Positions 1-7,322 of a stretch of 7,661 nucleotides of DNA are shown here, piece by piece. Position 1 is the stretch's first letter, and each line of letters begins with the position of its first letter. Source of the stretch: Proteobacteria bacterium UBA1847. Its GTDB lineage: Bacteria; Pseudomonadota; Gammaproteobacteria; Steroidobacterales; Woeseiaceae. The position numbers and the translations under genes are program-made. The stretch covers positions 1-7,661 of the forward strand of contig DDIP01000061.1 in the NCBI GenBank assembly GCA_002338605.1. Reading direction: 5' to 3'. Below the pieces are notes generated by a model. The model searched no databases. It worked only from the letters and a program-made list of their open reading frames with translations, and had not been told where the DNA came from.

Positions 1-843
1 CCTGAAATACGACGCGCGGCCGATCGTGTCGCCGAAGTGCTGCTCAACCGTCCTTTGGTCGATGTTGCTTTTGCATGCGATGCTTTTCCGCATCTGCAAG
101 TTGCCGCGAATGGATTGATTGGGCAGTCAGTCAAGCGGGTTGACACGCGCGGGAAAGCCATGTTGATACGCTTTAGCGGCGGACTAACGATGTACTCGCA
201 CAATCAACTGTACGGTCGTTGGGTAACGGCTGCGATCGATGAGGTACCACCGTCCACTCGAACACTGAGGGTTGCTTTGGGAACGGCTACTCATCGAGCA
301 TTGCTGTACAGCGCATCGGATATTGCACTGTTTGATGAGATGGAGCTCAGCACCCACCCGTTTCTAACGCGCTTGGGACCAGATATTCTAGATCAACAAC
401 TGACAACCGGTCAGATTGTCGAGCGCGCGCGCAGCCGCGAGTTTCGCAATCGAAATTTCGCGGCACTGCTGCTTGATCAAAGCTTTCTGGCGGGAGTCGG
501 CAACTACCTACGCTCAGAAATCCTCTTTGCGGCTGGCATCAGCCCGTGGAGTACACCGACACAACTCACGACAAAACAGCTAGTAGCAATAGCGCGCCAG
601 GCTTTACAAATCTCTCAACGCAGTTACCGCACTGGCGGTATTACCAACCCGATGCGTCGGGCGGCGGAAATCCGTAGGCAACTCCGTCAAAGCGGTGAAC
701 CACCCACACTAGAGAGCTATCGTTTCGCTGTGTTTCGGCGCGAGGCTGCACCGTGCTACGCGTGCCGACAACCGATACGAAAAGTGAGCGCGGCCTCGCG
801 GCCACTGTTCTACTGTGCAGCCTGTCAGGGAGTGTGTGCTTAG
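1..843 (+). CDS. nei: Endonuclease VIII (Nei-type DNA glycosylase/AP lyase), 5' end cut by window
   Basis: Base-excision-repair enzyme that removes oxidised pyrimidines and cleaves the abasic site. The frame is open from base 1 and begins PEIRRAADRV, which matches the N-terminus of E. coli Nei just after its Met-Pro-Glu-Gly. About four codons, including the catalytic Pro and Glu, therefore lie outside the window, and the Met codon at 37 is internal. Visible family marks are TRGKAM with the conserved beta-hairpin lysine (bases 154-156), the YSHNQLYGRW and LLYSASDI segments, the helix-two-turn-helix stretch FLAGVGNYLRSEIL (about bases 484-525), and a C-terminal zinc finger C-x2-C-x16-C-x2-C containing the SRP arginine used in DNA binding. 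Full length would be about 284 residues, slightly longer than the 263 of E. coli Nei. The zinc finger and lysine look intact, so the protein is probably active. It appears to be a housekeeping gene unrelated to the sugar genes downstream. Confidence 0.95.
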   Translation, partial: PEIRRAADRVAEVLLNRPLVDVAFACDAFPHLQVAANGLIGQSVKRVDTRGKAMLIRFSGGLTMYSHNQLYGRWVTAAIDEVPPSTRTLRVALGTATHRALLYSASDIALFDEMELSTHPFLTRLGPDILDQQLTTGQIVERARSREFRNRNFAALLLDQSFLAGVGNYLRSEILFAAGISPWSTPTQLTTKQLVAIARQALQISQRSYRTGGITNPMRRAAEIRRQLRQSGEPPTLESYRFAVFRREAAPCYACRQPIRKVSAASRPLFYCAACQGVCA

Positions 844-1740
844 TCGACGAGAGCTTGCGAAGCAATTCCAACTTGGGGCTTAACCCCACTATCGCAGGCC
901 TGCATCCCGTGACCGCACATGTCTACAACCTGGGTCTGAGTGGCGCCGAAATACTCGCAACCGAAGTTATAGCCACCAATCGCCACGCAGACGATGTCGG
1001 CTTAACGGCATTTCTGAGATGCTAACAGGCGAAGCACATGCGGAAAACAATTCTCATTTATCGTGGCACAAATGCAATTGCACTTGTTTACTGACGACCG
1101 TCTACCGGTCAGGCTCGCGAGAAAAGCAGTATTGCGTCTCGCCAATAATTGCCGCCAGTGAAGCGGAACATTCAGCACTTCGTGACGCAGCCGGGAGGTT
1201 GCAGTTGTATGTTGCCGCTTCGTTTTCGGACAACGGTAGTGGTGCCGATGAGGCACTCAATGTCGGATTTCGGTGGCTGAAAAGGCCTTGGGGGACAATT
1301 CAACCTCAGCCGTTTCGTTGGTCGTCGTCCTCCCCGGCATCAAGGTTGGAAACACTGGGATAACTGTCCGAAACCGCGATACCGCTTGGCGCGAGTCCCT
1401 GGTCAGGTTGCCGGAGCTTTGTTCGAGTGTGCAGTCGGGAAAGCACAGTAAAGGACCAATTGCGAACCATTCTTAAGTTACGCTCGCGTGCCCAAGCGAT
1501 TGATTGTCTTTGCTTTTTCGGTATTTTTCTTGATTGTCAGCATGCGACGAAAGACCATCAGGCTTCCGATGGGGAGGAGTCCGGCCGCATTCAACTTGCA
1601 TTGCACGAGCTCGTTAAGTACCGGCAGGTCCCTGCAAGGGCGCGTCCGGCAAGGGCTAAAACTTGGTTATCTAGGTCACGCTCGAAACTTTTCCGAGACA
1701 GTATGAATTCACGAAAGACATAGCTCAACTCGCCGAATTT
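844..1740. other. Gene-poor stretch of about 0.9 kb between nei and the TonB receptor
   Basis: No convincing gene is visible on either strand. The open frames here are short (under about 115 codons), overlap one another in different frames, and lack good ribosome binding sites or recognisable motifs. I found no tRNA fold, no transposase signature and no clear terminator. Small items present: a 5-bp hairpin with a 5-base loop at 874-888, a 10-bp palindrome TGCAATTGCA near 1074, and the 9-bp direct repeat TTGATTGTC at 1500-1508 and 1530-1538. A GTG-initiated frame at 1488-1706 would encode 72 residues with one hydrophobic segment, but it has no ribosome binding site. The stretch could be the remains of a decayed gene, could hold an untranslated RNA, or could be plain spacer; the sequence alone does not decide. 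Confidence 0.6.
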
Positions 1741-1850
1741 CGTGATATATTATAGACCATACATGATATATCAGGTGGGGTCGGTCAGATTATTCAGGGC
1801 TGTTAGGTGCTGAAGACAGACGGCGGACAAGTCTCATTGAGTAAGAGGAG
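1741..1850 (+). promoter_or_regulatory. Control region of the TonB receptor gene: paired AT-rich near-palindromes and strong RBS
   Basis: Two related 10-bp elements stand out from the surroundings: TGATATATTA at 1743-1752 and the perfect palindrome TGATATATCA at 1764-1773. Their starts are 21 bp apart, about two helical turns, an arrangement typical of paired operator sites. The first overlaps a possible -10 box (TATTAT, 1748-1753), but the matching -35 (TCAACT, 1725-1730) is poor, so a promoter here may need an activator. A clear Shine-Dalgarno AGAGGAG at 1844-1850 lies 5 bases before the ATG at 1856. That a sugar-responsive regulator binds here is inference; no regulator gene is in the window. 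Confidence 0.4.
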
Positions 1851-1855
1851 CAGTC

Positions 1856-4654
1856 ATGACAAACACACAATGGTTTGCTGAAATCGCAGGCCGCAACGTC
1901 ACGGCGTTTGGGTTTGTGAGAATTTTGTTGGCTTCAGCAGTGGTTTTTTCCGGTTCCACTGCGTTAGCGGGTGATGTTGTTGGCGTCGTCAGCAACTCGA
2001 GTCTCGATCGCTATGTCGAAGGTGCGACAGTCATTGTTCAGGGCCAATCAAAGCGCACGACAACCGATCGCTTCGGCCGTTATGTCATACGTGATGTCGC
2101 TTCCGGTCAGGTTACGCTCGAAATCAGCGCCGGCGGATTTCAGAAACAGACAGCCAGCGCGCAGGTTCCACAAACCGGATCGGTGACGGTCAATGTCGAT
2201 CTAAGCTCCTCGTACGATAAGATGGAAGAAATCGTGGTGACGAGTTCACGCATTTCGCAGCTATTGGCTTTGCAACGGAAACGGTCAGCAGAGAATATTC
2301 TTGATGCAGTGTCTGCAGATACCGTTGGCAAGCTCCCTGATTTCAATGCGGCCGAAGCGATCCAGCGTTTGCCGGGTCTGTCGGTCGAACTCGATCAGGG
2401 TGAAGGGCGCTATCCGATTATTCGCGGTATTGATTCGAACTTGAATAACGTGACTATTGACGGAAATTCAGTGGGTGCGCCCGAAGGCAGTGGGCGGCGA
2501 GTTGCGCTCGACGTTGTTCCTTCCGACCTCATCTCAGTTGTTGAAGTTGTTAAAGCAGTGACGCCGGATCTCGATGGCAATGCTGTCGGTGGCAATATTA
2601 ATATAATTACTCGAAGCGCATTTGACTCACCCGAACCATTCGCATATATCAGCGGACGTGTAGGCTATAACGATAAAAGTGAGCGGGTGCCCTATGGTGG
2701 AAGTGCAGTTTGGGGCTCCAAACTCGGCGCAACGGATAATGTCGGCGTTGTTCTCGCGGCCAGTTACTACAACCGTCGTTACAATACAAATCTGATCGAA
2801 GGCAAGAGCTGGGCCGAATTTTCGGCTGGAAATTTTGCACCGGAAGGCTATGCGATCTATGACTACGACATTGAGCGTGAGCGAATCGGGCTGAACGCAA
2901 ATATCGAATACCGGCCATCGGACAGCTCCCTGTTGTACGTTCGTTCGATTTTCAACGAATTCACTGATCATGAACGTCGTGACCAGATGGATCTGGATGC
3001 AGCGCGCGGCACTCAGACTGCAATTTCGGATACAGTTGTGCAAAACTCAGGAGGTCGTGCGACTCGGGAATACCGACAGAACGATCAGACGCAACAACTT
3101 ACGAACGTGTCCTTCGGCGGTGAGTTGACGCGAGACATTTTCGACTGGAGCGCGAGCTACACGTATTCACACGCCGAAGAAATTACACCGCGGCGAATCG
3201 ACTGGGAATACCGGTCAGGTGGAAACGCGTTCCCAAATACGATTGACGTATCGCAAGAATACCCTCTCGTCGATGCGGGAGCAGCGATCATGGATCCTGC
3301 GAATTTTGATTTTCGACGTACTCGCAGACGCACCGATGGTATTGAAGAAGATATCAATACTTTCCAGGGTGATCTTAAAATTGATATGGAGTTTGGGCAG
3401 CACTCCGGCTACCTGAAGTTCGGCATCAAATACGGCTTGCGCGACAAGTTCCGTGACAGGACCAATCAGAACTACACGGGTGCAACTGATTTCACGCTTG
3501 CCGATACGGGCTTGTTCGGTCCCGGCCCGAGTGATTTCATTGATAGTCTGCATCCCTTTGGCCCAATTCTGGACTTTGAGGGGCATGAGGCACTATTCGT
3601 GTCTAACCCCGGCATGTTCGAGCTCGATGCTGAAGGCTCTGCCGAAAACTCAATTGCGACGGACTATAGTATCGAAGAGGACATCCTGGCCGCGTACGGA
3701 ATGGCTAGTGTGGACATTGGTAGCTGGTCTGTTCTGGGTGGTGTCCGTGTCGAACAGACGGAGGCTGACTACGATGCCTTCTTCATTGATTTTCCACCGG
3801 CGGATCCGCTGAACCCCGCAACACCTATCTCGGGATCGACAGATTATGTCGATGTACTGCCCAGCCTGCACGTGACCTACCGCCCGAACGACAATATTGT
3901 AGTGCGCGCAGCCTATACGAATACGATTGGTCGCCCGGATTACGAAGATGTTGTACCGACCCTGGAAATTGAAGATGAGGTCGGTTCGTCCGGCAACCCA
4001 GCACTCGAGCCATTCGAATCGATGGGGCTCGACGCGTCGTTTGAGTACTACTTCGAACCTGCTGGCATTGTTTCGGTTGGGGTCTTTTACAAAGATATCA
4101 AGAACCCGATTTTTACGCGCCGCACTGATAATGTTGTTATCAACGGCATTCCTTTACTCTCAGTCAACAGGCCGGAAAATGCAGATAGCGGTAGCTTGTT
4201 AGGGCTTGAGCTGAATCTCGAACGCCAGTTTGTCAATCTGCCGCAGCCATTTGATGGGCTGGGCGCATCGGTCAACCTGACATTCATCGATTCTGAGGTA
4301 AATGTTTTCGGTCGCGAAGCGGATAACCTGCCATTCATTCGCCAGCCCGATACCATTGGCAATCTTGCTGTCTTCTACTCCGTCGGGTCATTCGAGGCAC
4401 GCGTCGCATTGACCTATCGCGACGCCTATCTCGAAGCAATTGGTGGTGATTTCGATGAAGATATTTACTTCGATGAGCGCACACAGATTGATCTGAAACT
4501 GTCCTACAACGCAACGGACAACCTATCATTCTTCGGGGAGCTTCAGAACATTAACGATGCCACGCGTGGTGAATACCAAGGGGTACCGAGTCGGCTGGCG
4601 GCTGACGAACTTTACTCCTGGACCGCACTGTTTGGCGCCAGTTATGCGTTCTGA
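1856..4654 (+). CDS. TonB-dependent outer-membrane receptor, TonB-Xanth-Caul type, probably for oligosaccharides
   Basis: Outer-membrane active transporter driven by TonB-ExbB-ExbD. The 932-residue protein has an N-terminal export signal with a hydrophobic stretch at about residues 17-32 and a likely cleavage site after ALA (36-38). A small beta-sandwich of the carboxypeptidase-regulatory type follows at about 40-115 (GATVIVQG, TTTDRFGRYVI). The TonB box EEIVVTSSR is at 124-132. The plug, at about 143-253, contains VGKLPDFNAAEAIQRLPGLS, QGEGRYPIIRGID, RRVALDVVPSDL, and AVTPDLDGNAVGGNINI, the marks of the subfamily described in Xanthomonas and Caulobacter. The rest is barrel, ending in the aromatic FGASYAF expected for outer-membrane assembly. 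The ATG is set by the AGAGGAG site 5 bases upstream. Many relatives import plant or algal oligosaccharides. The nearby permease and glycosidase agree with that, but the substrate is inferred. No frameshift or missing part is seen. Confidence 0.95.
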   Translation: MTNTQWFAEIAGRNVTAFGFVRILLASAVVFSGSTALAGDVVGVVSNSSLDRYVEGATVIVQGQSKRTTTDRFGRYVIRDVASGQVTLEISAGGFQKQTASAQVPQTGSVTVNVDLSSSYDKMEEIVVTSSRISQLLALQRKRSAENILDAVSADTVGKLPDFNAAEAIQRLPGLSVELDQGEGRYPIIRGIDSNLNNVTIDGNSVGAPEGSGRRVALDVVPSDLISVVEVVKAVTPDLDGNAVGGNINIITRSAFDSPEPFAYISGRVGYNDKSERVPYGGSAVWGSKLGATDNVGVVLAASYYNRRYNTNLIEGKSWAEFSAGNFAPEGYAIYDYDIERERIGLNANIEYRPSDSSLLYVRSIFNEFTDHERRDQMDLDAARGTQTAISDTVVQNSGGRATREYRQNDQTQQLTNVSFGGELTRDIFDWSASYTYSHAEEITPRRIDWEYRSGGNAFPNTIDVSQEYPLVDAGAAIMDPANFDFRRTRRRTDGIEEDINTFQGDLKIDMEFGQHSGYLKFGIKYGLRDKFRDRTNQNYTGATDFTLADTGLFGPGPSDFIDSLHPFGPILDFEGHEALFVSNPGMFELDAEGSAENSIATDYSIEEDILAAYGMASVDIGSWSVLGGVRVEQTEADYDAFFIDFPPADPLNPATPISGSTDYVDVLPSLHVTYRPNDNIVVRAAYTNTIGRPDYEDVVPTLEIEDEVGSSGNPALEPFESMGLDASFEYYFEPAGIVSVGVFYKDIKNPIFTRRTDNVVINGIPLLSVNRPENADSGSLLGLELNLERQFVNLPQPFDGLGASVNLTFIDSEVNVFGREADNLPFIRQPDTIGNLAVFYSVGSFEARVALTYRDAYLEAIGGDFDEDIYFDERTQIDLKLSYNATDNLSFFGELQNINDATRGEYQGVPSRLAADELYSWTALFGASYAF

Positions 4655-4677
4655 TTGAATAGTATGGAGGGCACGAT

Positions 4678-4709
4678 CTACGTCCGTAATTCCAGAGTTA
4701 CGGACGTAG
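4678..4709 (+). repeat. Perfect 12-bp inverted repeat (hairpin) between the receptor and the PLD-like gene
   Basis: CTACGTCCGTAA at 4678-4689 and TTACGGACGTAG at 4698-4709 are exact reverse complements around an 8-base loop. The repeat lies 23 bases after the receptor stop codon. No T-run follows on either strand, so it is not a classic intrinsic terminator. It ends directly against the weak ribosome binding site of the next gene (TCAGG, 4710-4714). It may weaken read-through, stabilise the 3' end of the receptor mRNA, or limit translation of the downstream gene. A protein-binding palindrome is also possible. Confidence 0.75.
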
Positions 4710-4722
4710 TCAGGCTGCTTCA

Positions 4723-5769
4723 TTGAGCAAAACGCTCCTTTGTGCACTTGCCGTTGTTGTCGCCTGCGCTCCTCGACAGACGCAGGCCCAGCCCTTAGTC
4801 AGCAATATTGCGATCCATATCAATCGGCAGGACGGCGGTGAACCGGCGCCAATCCAGCGCCGGTATGAGACTTTGATTCGCTCTGCTGCCAAAGGCGATG
4901 AGATCGTTCTGTTACAGAAATACTTTCGAAACGAGGTTTTGAATCGTGCGATTGTGGATGCCGAACGTCGCGGCGTGAATATTTTGGCAATTTACCGCGA
5001 TGAGTTTCATCCGCGGTGTGAGGACCTGATTTCACCGGATGATTCAATTGACTGTGCCGGAATCTTTTTCAGGCGTGAGCGTGTGCACCATAAGAGTATG
5101 GTTCTGCATCGGTCGAACGGAAACTCCACGGCCATCATTGGGTCCTACAACCTTCGAGAACGACACGCAACATCCCCTCGTGTGCATACGGCGTTATCTT
5201 TCGACATCGAATCCGATGACCTTTTTTTCGCTTTCTACAAGTTGCACGCCGACAAGATTCTCGGGCTTTCTGGCGCTGATAGAACGCATCTGCAAATGGC
5301 CACCGAAGGTGGTGGGTCGATATCCTTCACGTTCCATCCGAGTGAGCGCAGACCATTGACCGATTTTTTGCAAGCGATTTCAAGGTGTGACGGGCCATTG
5401 TGGCTTTCTTATTATCGAGTAACGGCTGACGCGGTTGGCAAACCCGTCGTTGATCGGCTGGGGCAATTGGTGAAGCAGGGCTGTGATGTGCGCTTTCTTC
5501 TGGACCGAGATCAGGACAATCATGCGATAGAACAGCAACTAAAGTCGCGGGGAATCGCCGTGCACTACCCTGATGAGCGCGATGGCAAATTGACTCTTGG
5601 GCATAAACTGCTGATGGTTCGTTTTAGTCAGCAGCTGCGGCTTAGCCAGAGTAGTGCGAATATCAATCAGGAAAGCCACGACCGTGATTACAATCTTTCG
5701 ATACAACTTACTGGAGAGTTTCCGGAAGTGGAGCGAACACTCGAAGAGGAATTCCTGCGATATTGGTGA
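4723..5769 (+). CDS. Exported phospholipase D-superfamily protein with degenerate HKD motifs
   Basis: A 348-residue protein with two PLD-like repeats, exported to the periplasm or cell surface. The N-terminus MSKTLLCALAVVVAC is a short signal sequence. VVAC at 12-15 could serve as a lipobox (lipoprotein on C15); otherwise cleavage may follow TQA (20-22). Repeat one (about 45-180) has H122-x-K124 and G140-S-Y-N143, but the expected aspartate at 129 is histidine. Repeat two (about 210-348) reads LGHKLLMV: the expected first histidine at 293 is glycine, K295 is kept, the aspartate position (300) is arginine, and GSxN has become SSAN (310-313). Since PLD catalysis normally needs both motif histidines, activity is doubtful or altered. 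Cysteines 99/111 and 222/254 could form disulfides. TTG at 4723 is the only usable start: an in-frame TAA lies at 4687, no ATG or GTG intervenes, and a later start would remove the signal. It probably shares transcription with the receptor gene 68 bases upstream. Its role is unknown. Confidence 0.85.
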   Translation: MSKTLLCALAVVVACAPRQTQAQPLVSNIAIHINRQDGGEPAPIQRRYETLIRSAAKGDEIVLLQKYFRNEVLNRAIVDAERRGVNILAIYRDEFHPRCEDLISPDDSIDCAGIFFRRERVHHKSMVLHRSNGNSTAIIGSYNLRERHATSPRVHTALSFDIESDDLFFAFYKLHADKILGLSGADRTHLQMATEGGGSISFTFHPSERRPLTDFLQAISRCDGPLWLSYYRVTADAVGKPVVDRLGQLVKQGCDVRFLLDRDQDNHAIEQQLKSRGIAVHYPDERDGKLTLGHKLLMVRFSQQLRLSQSSANINQESHDRDYNLSIQLTGEFPEVERTLEEEFLRYW

Positions 5770-7104
5770 CTACAACAGTGCACCGATCACCATGACGACC
5801 GTTGCGGCGACCATGCCTTGTATCGCCGTGCCTGCCGACTGCAACTGGTAACCCTGCTTGACAGTCATTCCGGTGAACTGCGTGACAACCCAGAAATAAC
5901 TATCGTTTGCATGCGATACCACCATGGAACCGGCACCGATCGCTACGACAGTCAGCGCTCTGGCTTGCTCGGAATCCAGGCCAAGTGACCCCAGCAGGGG
6001 AGCAACAATGCTTGCGGTTGTTACGATTGCGACGGTCGATGATCCTTGCGCGGTCTTGATCACTGCCGCCAGGATGAATGGCAGTAGCAAACCATATTCT
6101 TGACCCACAGTGCTCGCGCCAACAATATCCGCAATGCCTGAGTCCTGGAGCACACGACCGAAAGCGCCACCTGCGCCAGTGATGACAATGATGAGTGCGG
6201 AATTTCGAATCGCCTCACCAAACCAGCCGCTCTCAGAAACAATGTCTCTACTCATCGGCTTCGGCAAGAAAAGTGCAAGCGCGACCCCGATGAGCAACGC
6301 AACGGCTGGCTGTCCTATGTTCTGGCAGAGCATGGCAAGTGTGCCTTCGCCGAAGGGTTTGTCTGGCATCAAGCTCACTGAACGGCCGATAATCAGTGTT
6401 ATTGGAACGACGATCGGCAGGAGTGCCATCCGTACTGACGGCGGCGCGTCTTGAGTAAGTTCAGCCGTCTCGACAGGCTGCTCGTCAGGGACTGAGAGTT
6501 GCACCCTGGACACATAGAGATAGACAAAAGCGAGGCCACCGGCCAGTGCTACCAGGCTGACGATCAGTCCCCAAACAATCACCAGCCCAAGATCAGCCTG
6601 CATGATGCCTGCTGCTGCAACGGGCCCTGGCGTCGGTGGCACCATGGTATGCGTTGCATACAAACCCAGACTGAGTGCGATAGCCCCGCCGGCGATAGAA
6701 ATTCCAGCTGTCCTGGCCAGTCCGCGGTTGATCGGGGACAGCAATATGTAACCTGTGTCGCAATAGACCGGCATTGATACGATATAGCCAAGCAGTCCCA
6801 TCGCGAGCGGAACTCGCCGCGGCCCTGTAATACGCAGCACCGCGGCTGCAATGCTTCCTGCTGCACCGGATCGTTGCAGCAGAGTTCCAATGATTGAGCC
6901 CGCGACAATTACGATACCGATATAGGCAATCGTGTTGCCAAAACCGCTATTGATCGCATTCAAAAGCAGATCGAAAGGCATGCCGGTTGCGATGCCATAG
7001 CCGAACGACGCGAGTATCAAAGCGACGAAGGGATGTAAGCGACCTAGTGTTGTCGACAAGATCACGAAGCCGATGGTTGCGATCAACGCTACGACATGAA
7101 GCAT
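5770..7104 (-). CDS. GntP-family gluconate-type proton symporter (inner-membrane permease)
   Basis: Inner-membrane secondary transporter of the gluconate:H+ symporter family (relatives GntP, GntT, IdnT, DsdX), which take up gluconate, idonate, related sugar acids or D-serine. The 444 residues match the family's usual size of about 440-460. The protein is hydrophobic throughout, with roughly a dozen membrane segments. Family signatures are SMPVYCDTGYILLSP (about 110-124) and HTMVPPTPGPVAAA (152-165). The ATG at 7104-7102 is the first possible start after an in-frame stop, although no good Shine-Dalgarno precedes it. The gene converges on the PLD-like gene: its stop codon complement (CTA, 5770-5772) begins at the base after the other gene's TGA. 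It is divergent from the glycosidase gene at 7323, with which it shares a 218-bp promoter region. A uronate or aldonate substrate from polysaccharide breakdown is likely but not proven; specificity cannot be read from the sequence. Confidence 0.93.
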   Translation of the reverse strand: MLHVVALIATIGFVILSTTLGRLHPFVALILASFGYGIATGMPFDLLLNAINSGFGNTIAYIGIVIVAGSIIGTLLQRSGAAGSIAAAVLRITGPRRVPLAMGLLGYIVSMPVYCDTGYILLSPINRGLARTAGISIAGGAIALSLGLYATHTMVPPTPGPVAAAGIMQADLGLVIVWGLIVSLVALAGGLAFVYLYVSRVQLSVPDEQPVETAELTQDAPPSVRMALLPIVVPITLIIGRSVSLMPDKPFGEGTLAMLCQNIGQPAVALLIGVALALFLPKPMSRDIVSESGWFGEAIRNSALIIVITGAGGAFGRVLQDSGIADIVGASTVGQEYGLLLPFILAAVIKTAQGSSTVAIVTTASIVAPLLGSLGLDSEQARALTVVAIGAGSMVVSHANDSYFWVVTQFTGMTVKQGYQLQSAGTAIQGMVAATVVMVIGALL

Positions 7105-7222
7105 AACAGAAGCCGTGCTGTGTCGATGTTGTTCATCGTCGGAATAATCTTAGACGACTGTCTGTATGGCGGCACGACATTTTGGTGCTGTTCTTCCATG
7201 CAGCTTACAGAAAATTTGTTGT

Positions 7223-7250
7223 AATATATTAAACACACTTTTGCAATCAA
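7223..7250 (-). promoter_or_regulatory. Candidate sigma-70 promoter for the GntP permease, overlapping palindrome TAATATATTA
   Basis: Read on the minus strand, TTGATT (complement of 7245-7250) lies 16 bp from TATATT (complement of 7223-7228), matching 4 of 6 and 5 of 6 consensus positions. Transcription would start near 7216 and leave a leader of about 110 bases before the ATG. The -10 box lies inside the perfect 10-bp palindrome TAATATATTA (7222-7231), which resembles the elements before the TonB receptor. A weaker plus-strand promoter for the glycosidase (CTTACA 7204-7209, 17-bp gap, TATTAA 7227-7232) would use the same AT-rich core, so one regulator could control both directions. Confidence 0.45.
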
Positions 7251-7322
7251 ACGACGCGTCCCTAACAGAATTGTTGATGGCAGATGCAGGCGCAGCTGAA
7301 TGGCCGAAGGGGAAAGTAGATA

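Noticed and set aside
874..888. TGGGG-CTTAA-CCCCA hairpin 30 bases after nei, as a terminator
   Set aside because: The stem is only 5 bp and no T-run follows; too weak to call.
840..1000. Minus-strand open frame overlapping the nei stop, cysteine-rich, about 50 residues
   Set aside because: No ATG, only an unsupported GTG, no ribosome binding site and no recognisable motif; length is within chance.
753..1025. Plus-strand 90-codon frame overlapping the end of nei
   Set aside because: It is a shifted frame over the nei zinc-finger coding region and its tail has no motif.
1019..1363. 114-codon frame containing FSDNGSGADEAL, reminiscent of an ATP-binding N/G box
   Set aside because: The similarity is a few residues only; flanking sequence shows no kinase or ATPase features and other frames overlap it.
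2627..3043. Minus-strand 138-codon frame inside the TonB receptor gene
   Set aside because: It is a shadow of the strongly supported receptor coding sequence, with no family motif of its own.
6110..6454. Plus-strand 114-codon frame inside the GntP permease gene
   Set aside because: Antisense shadow of a clear membrane transporter gene.
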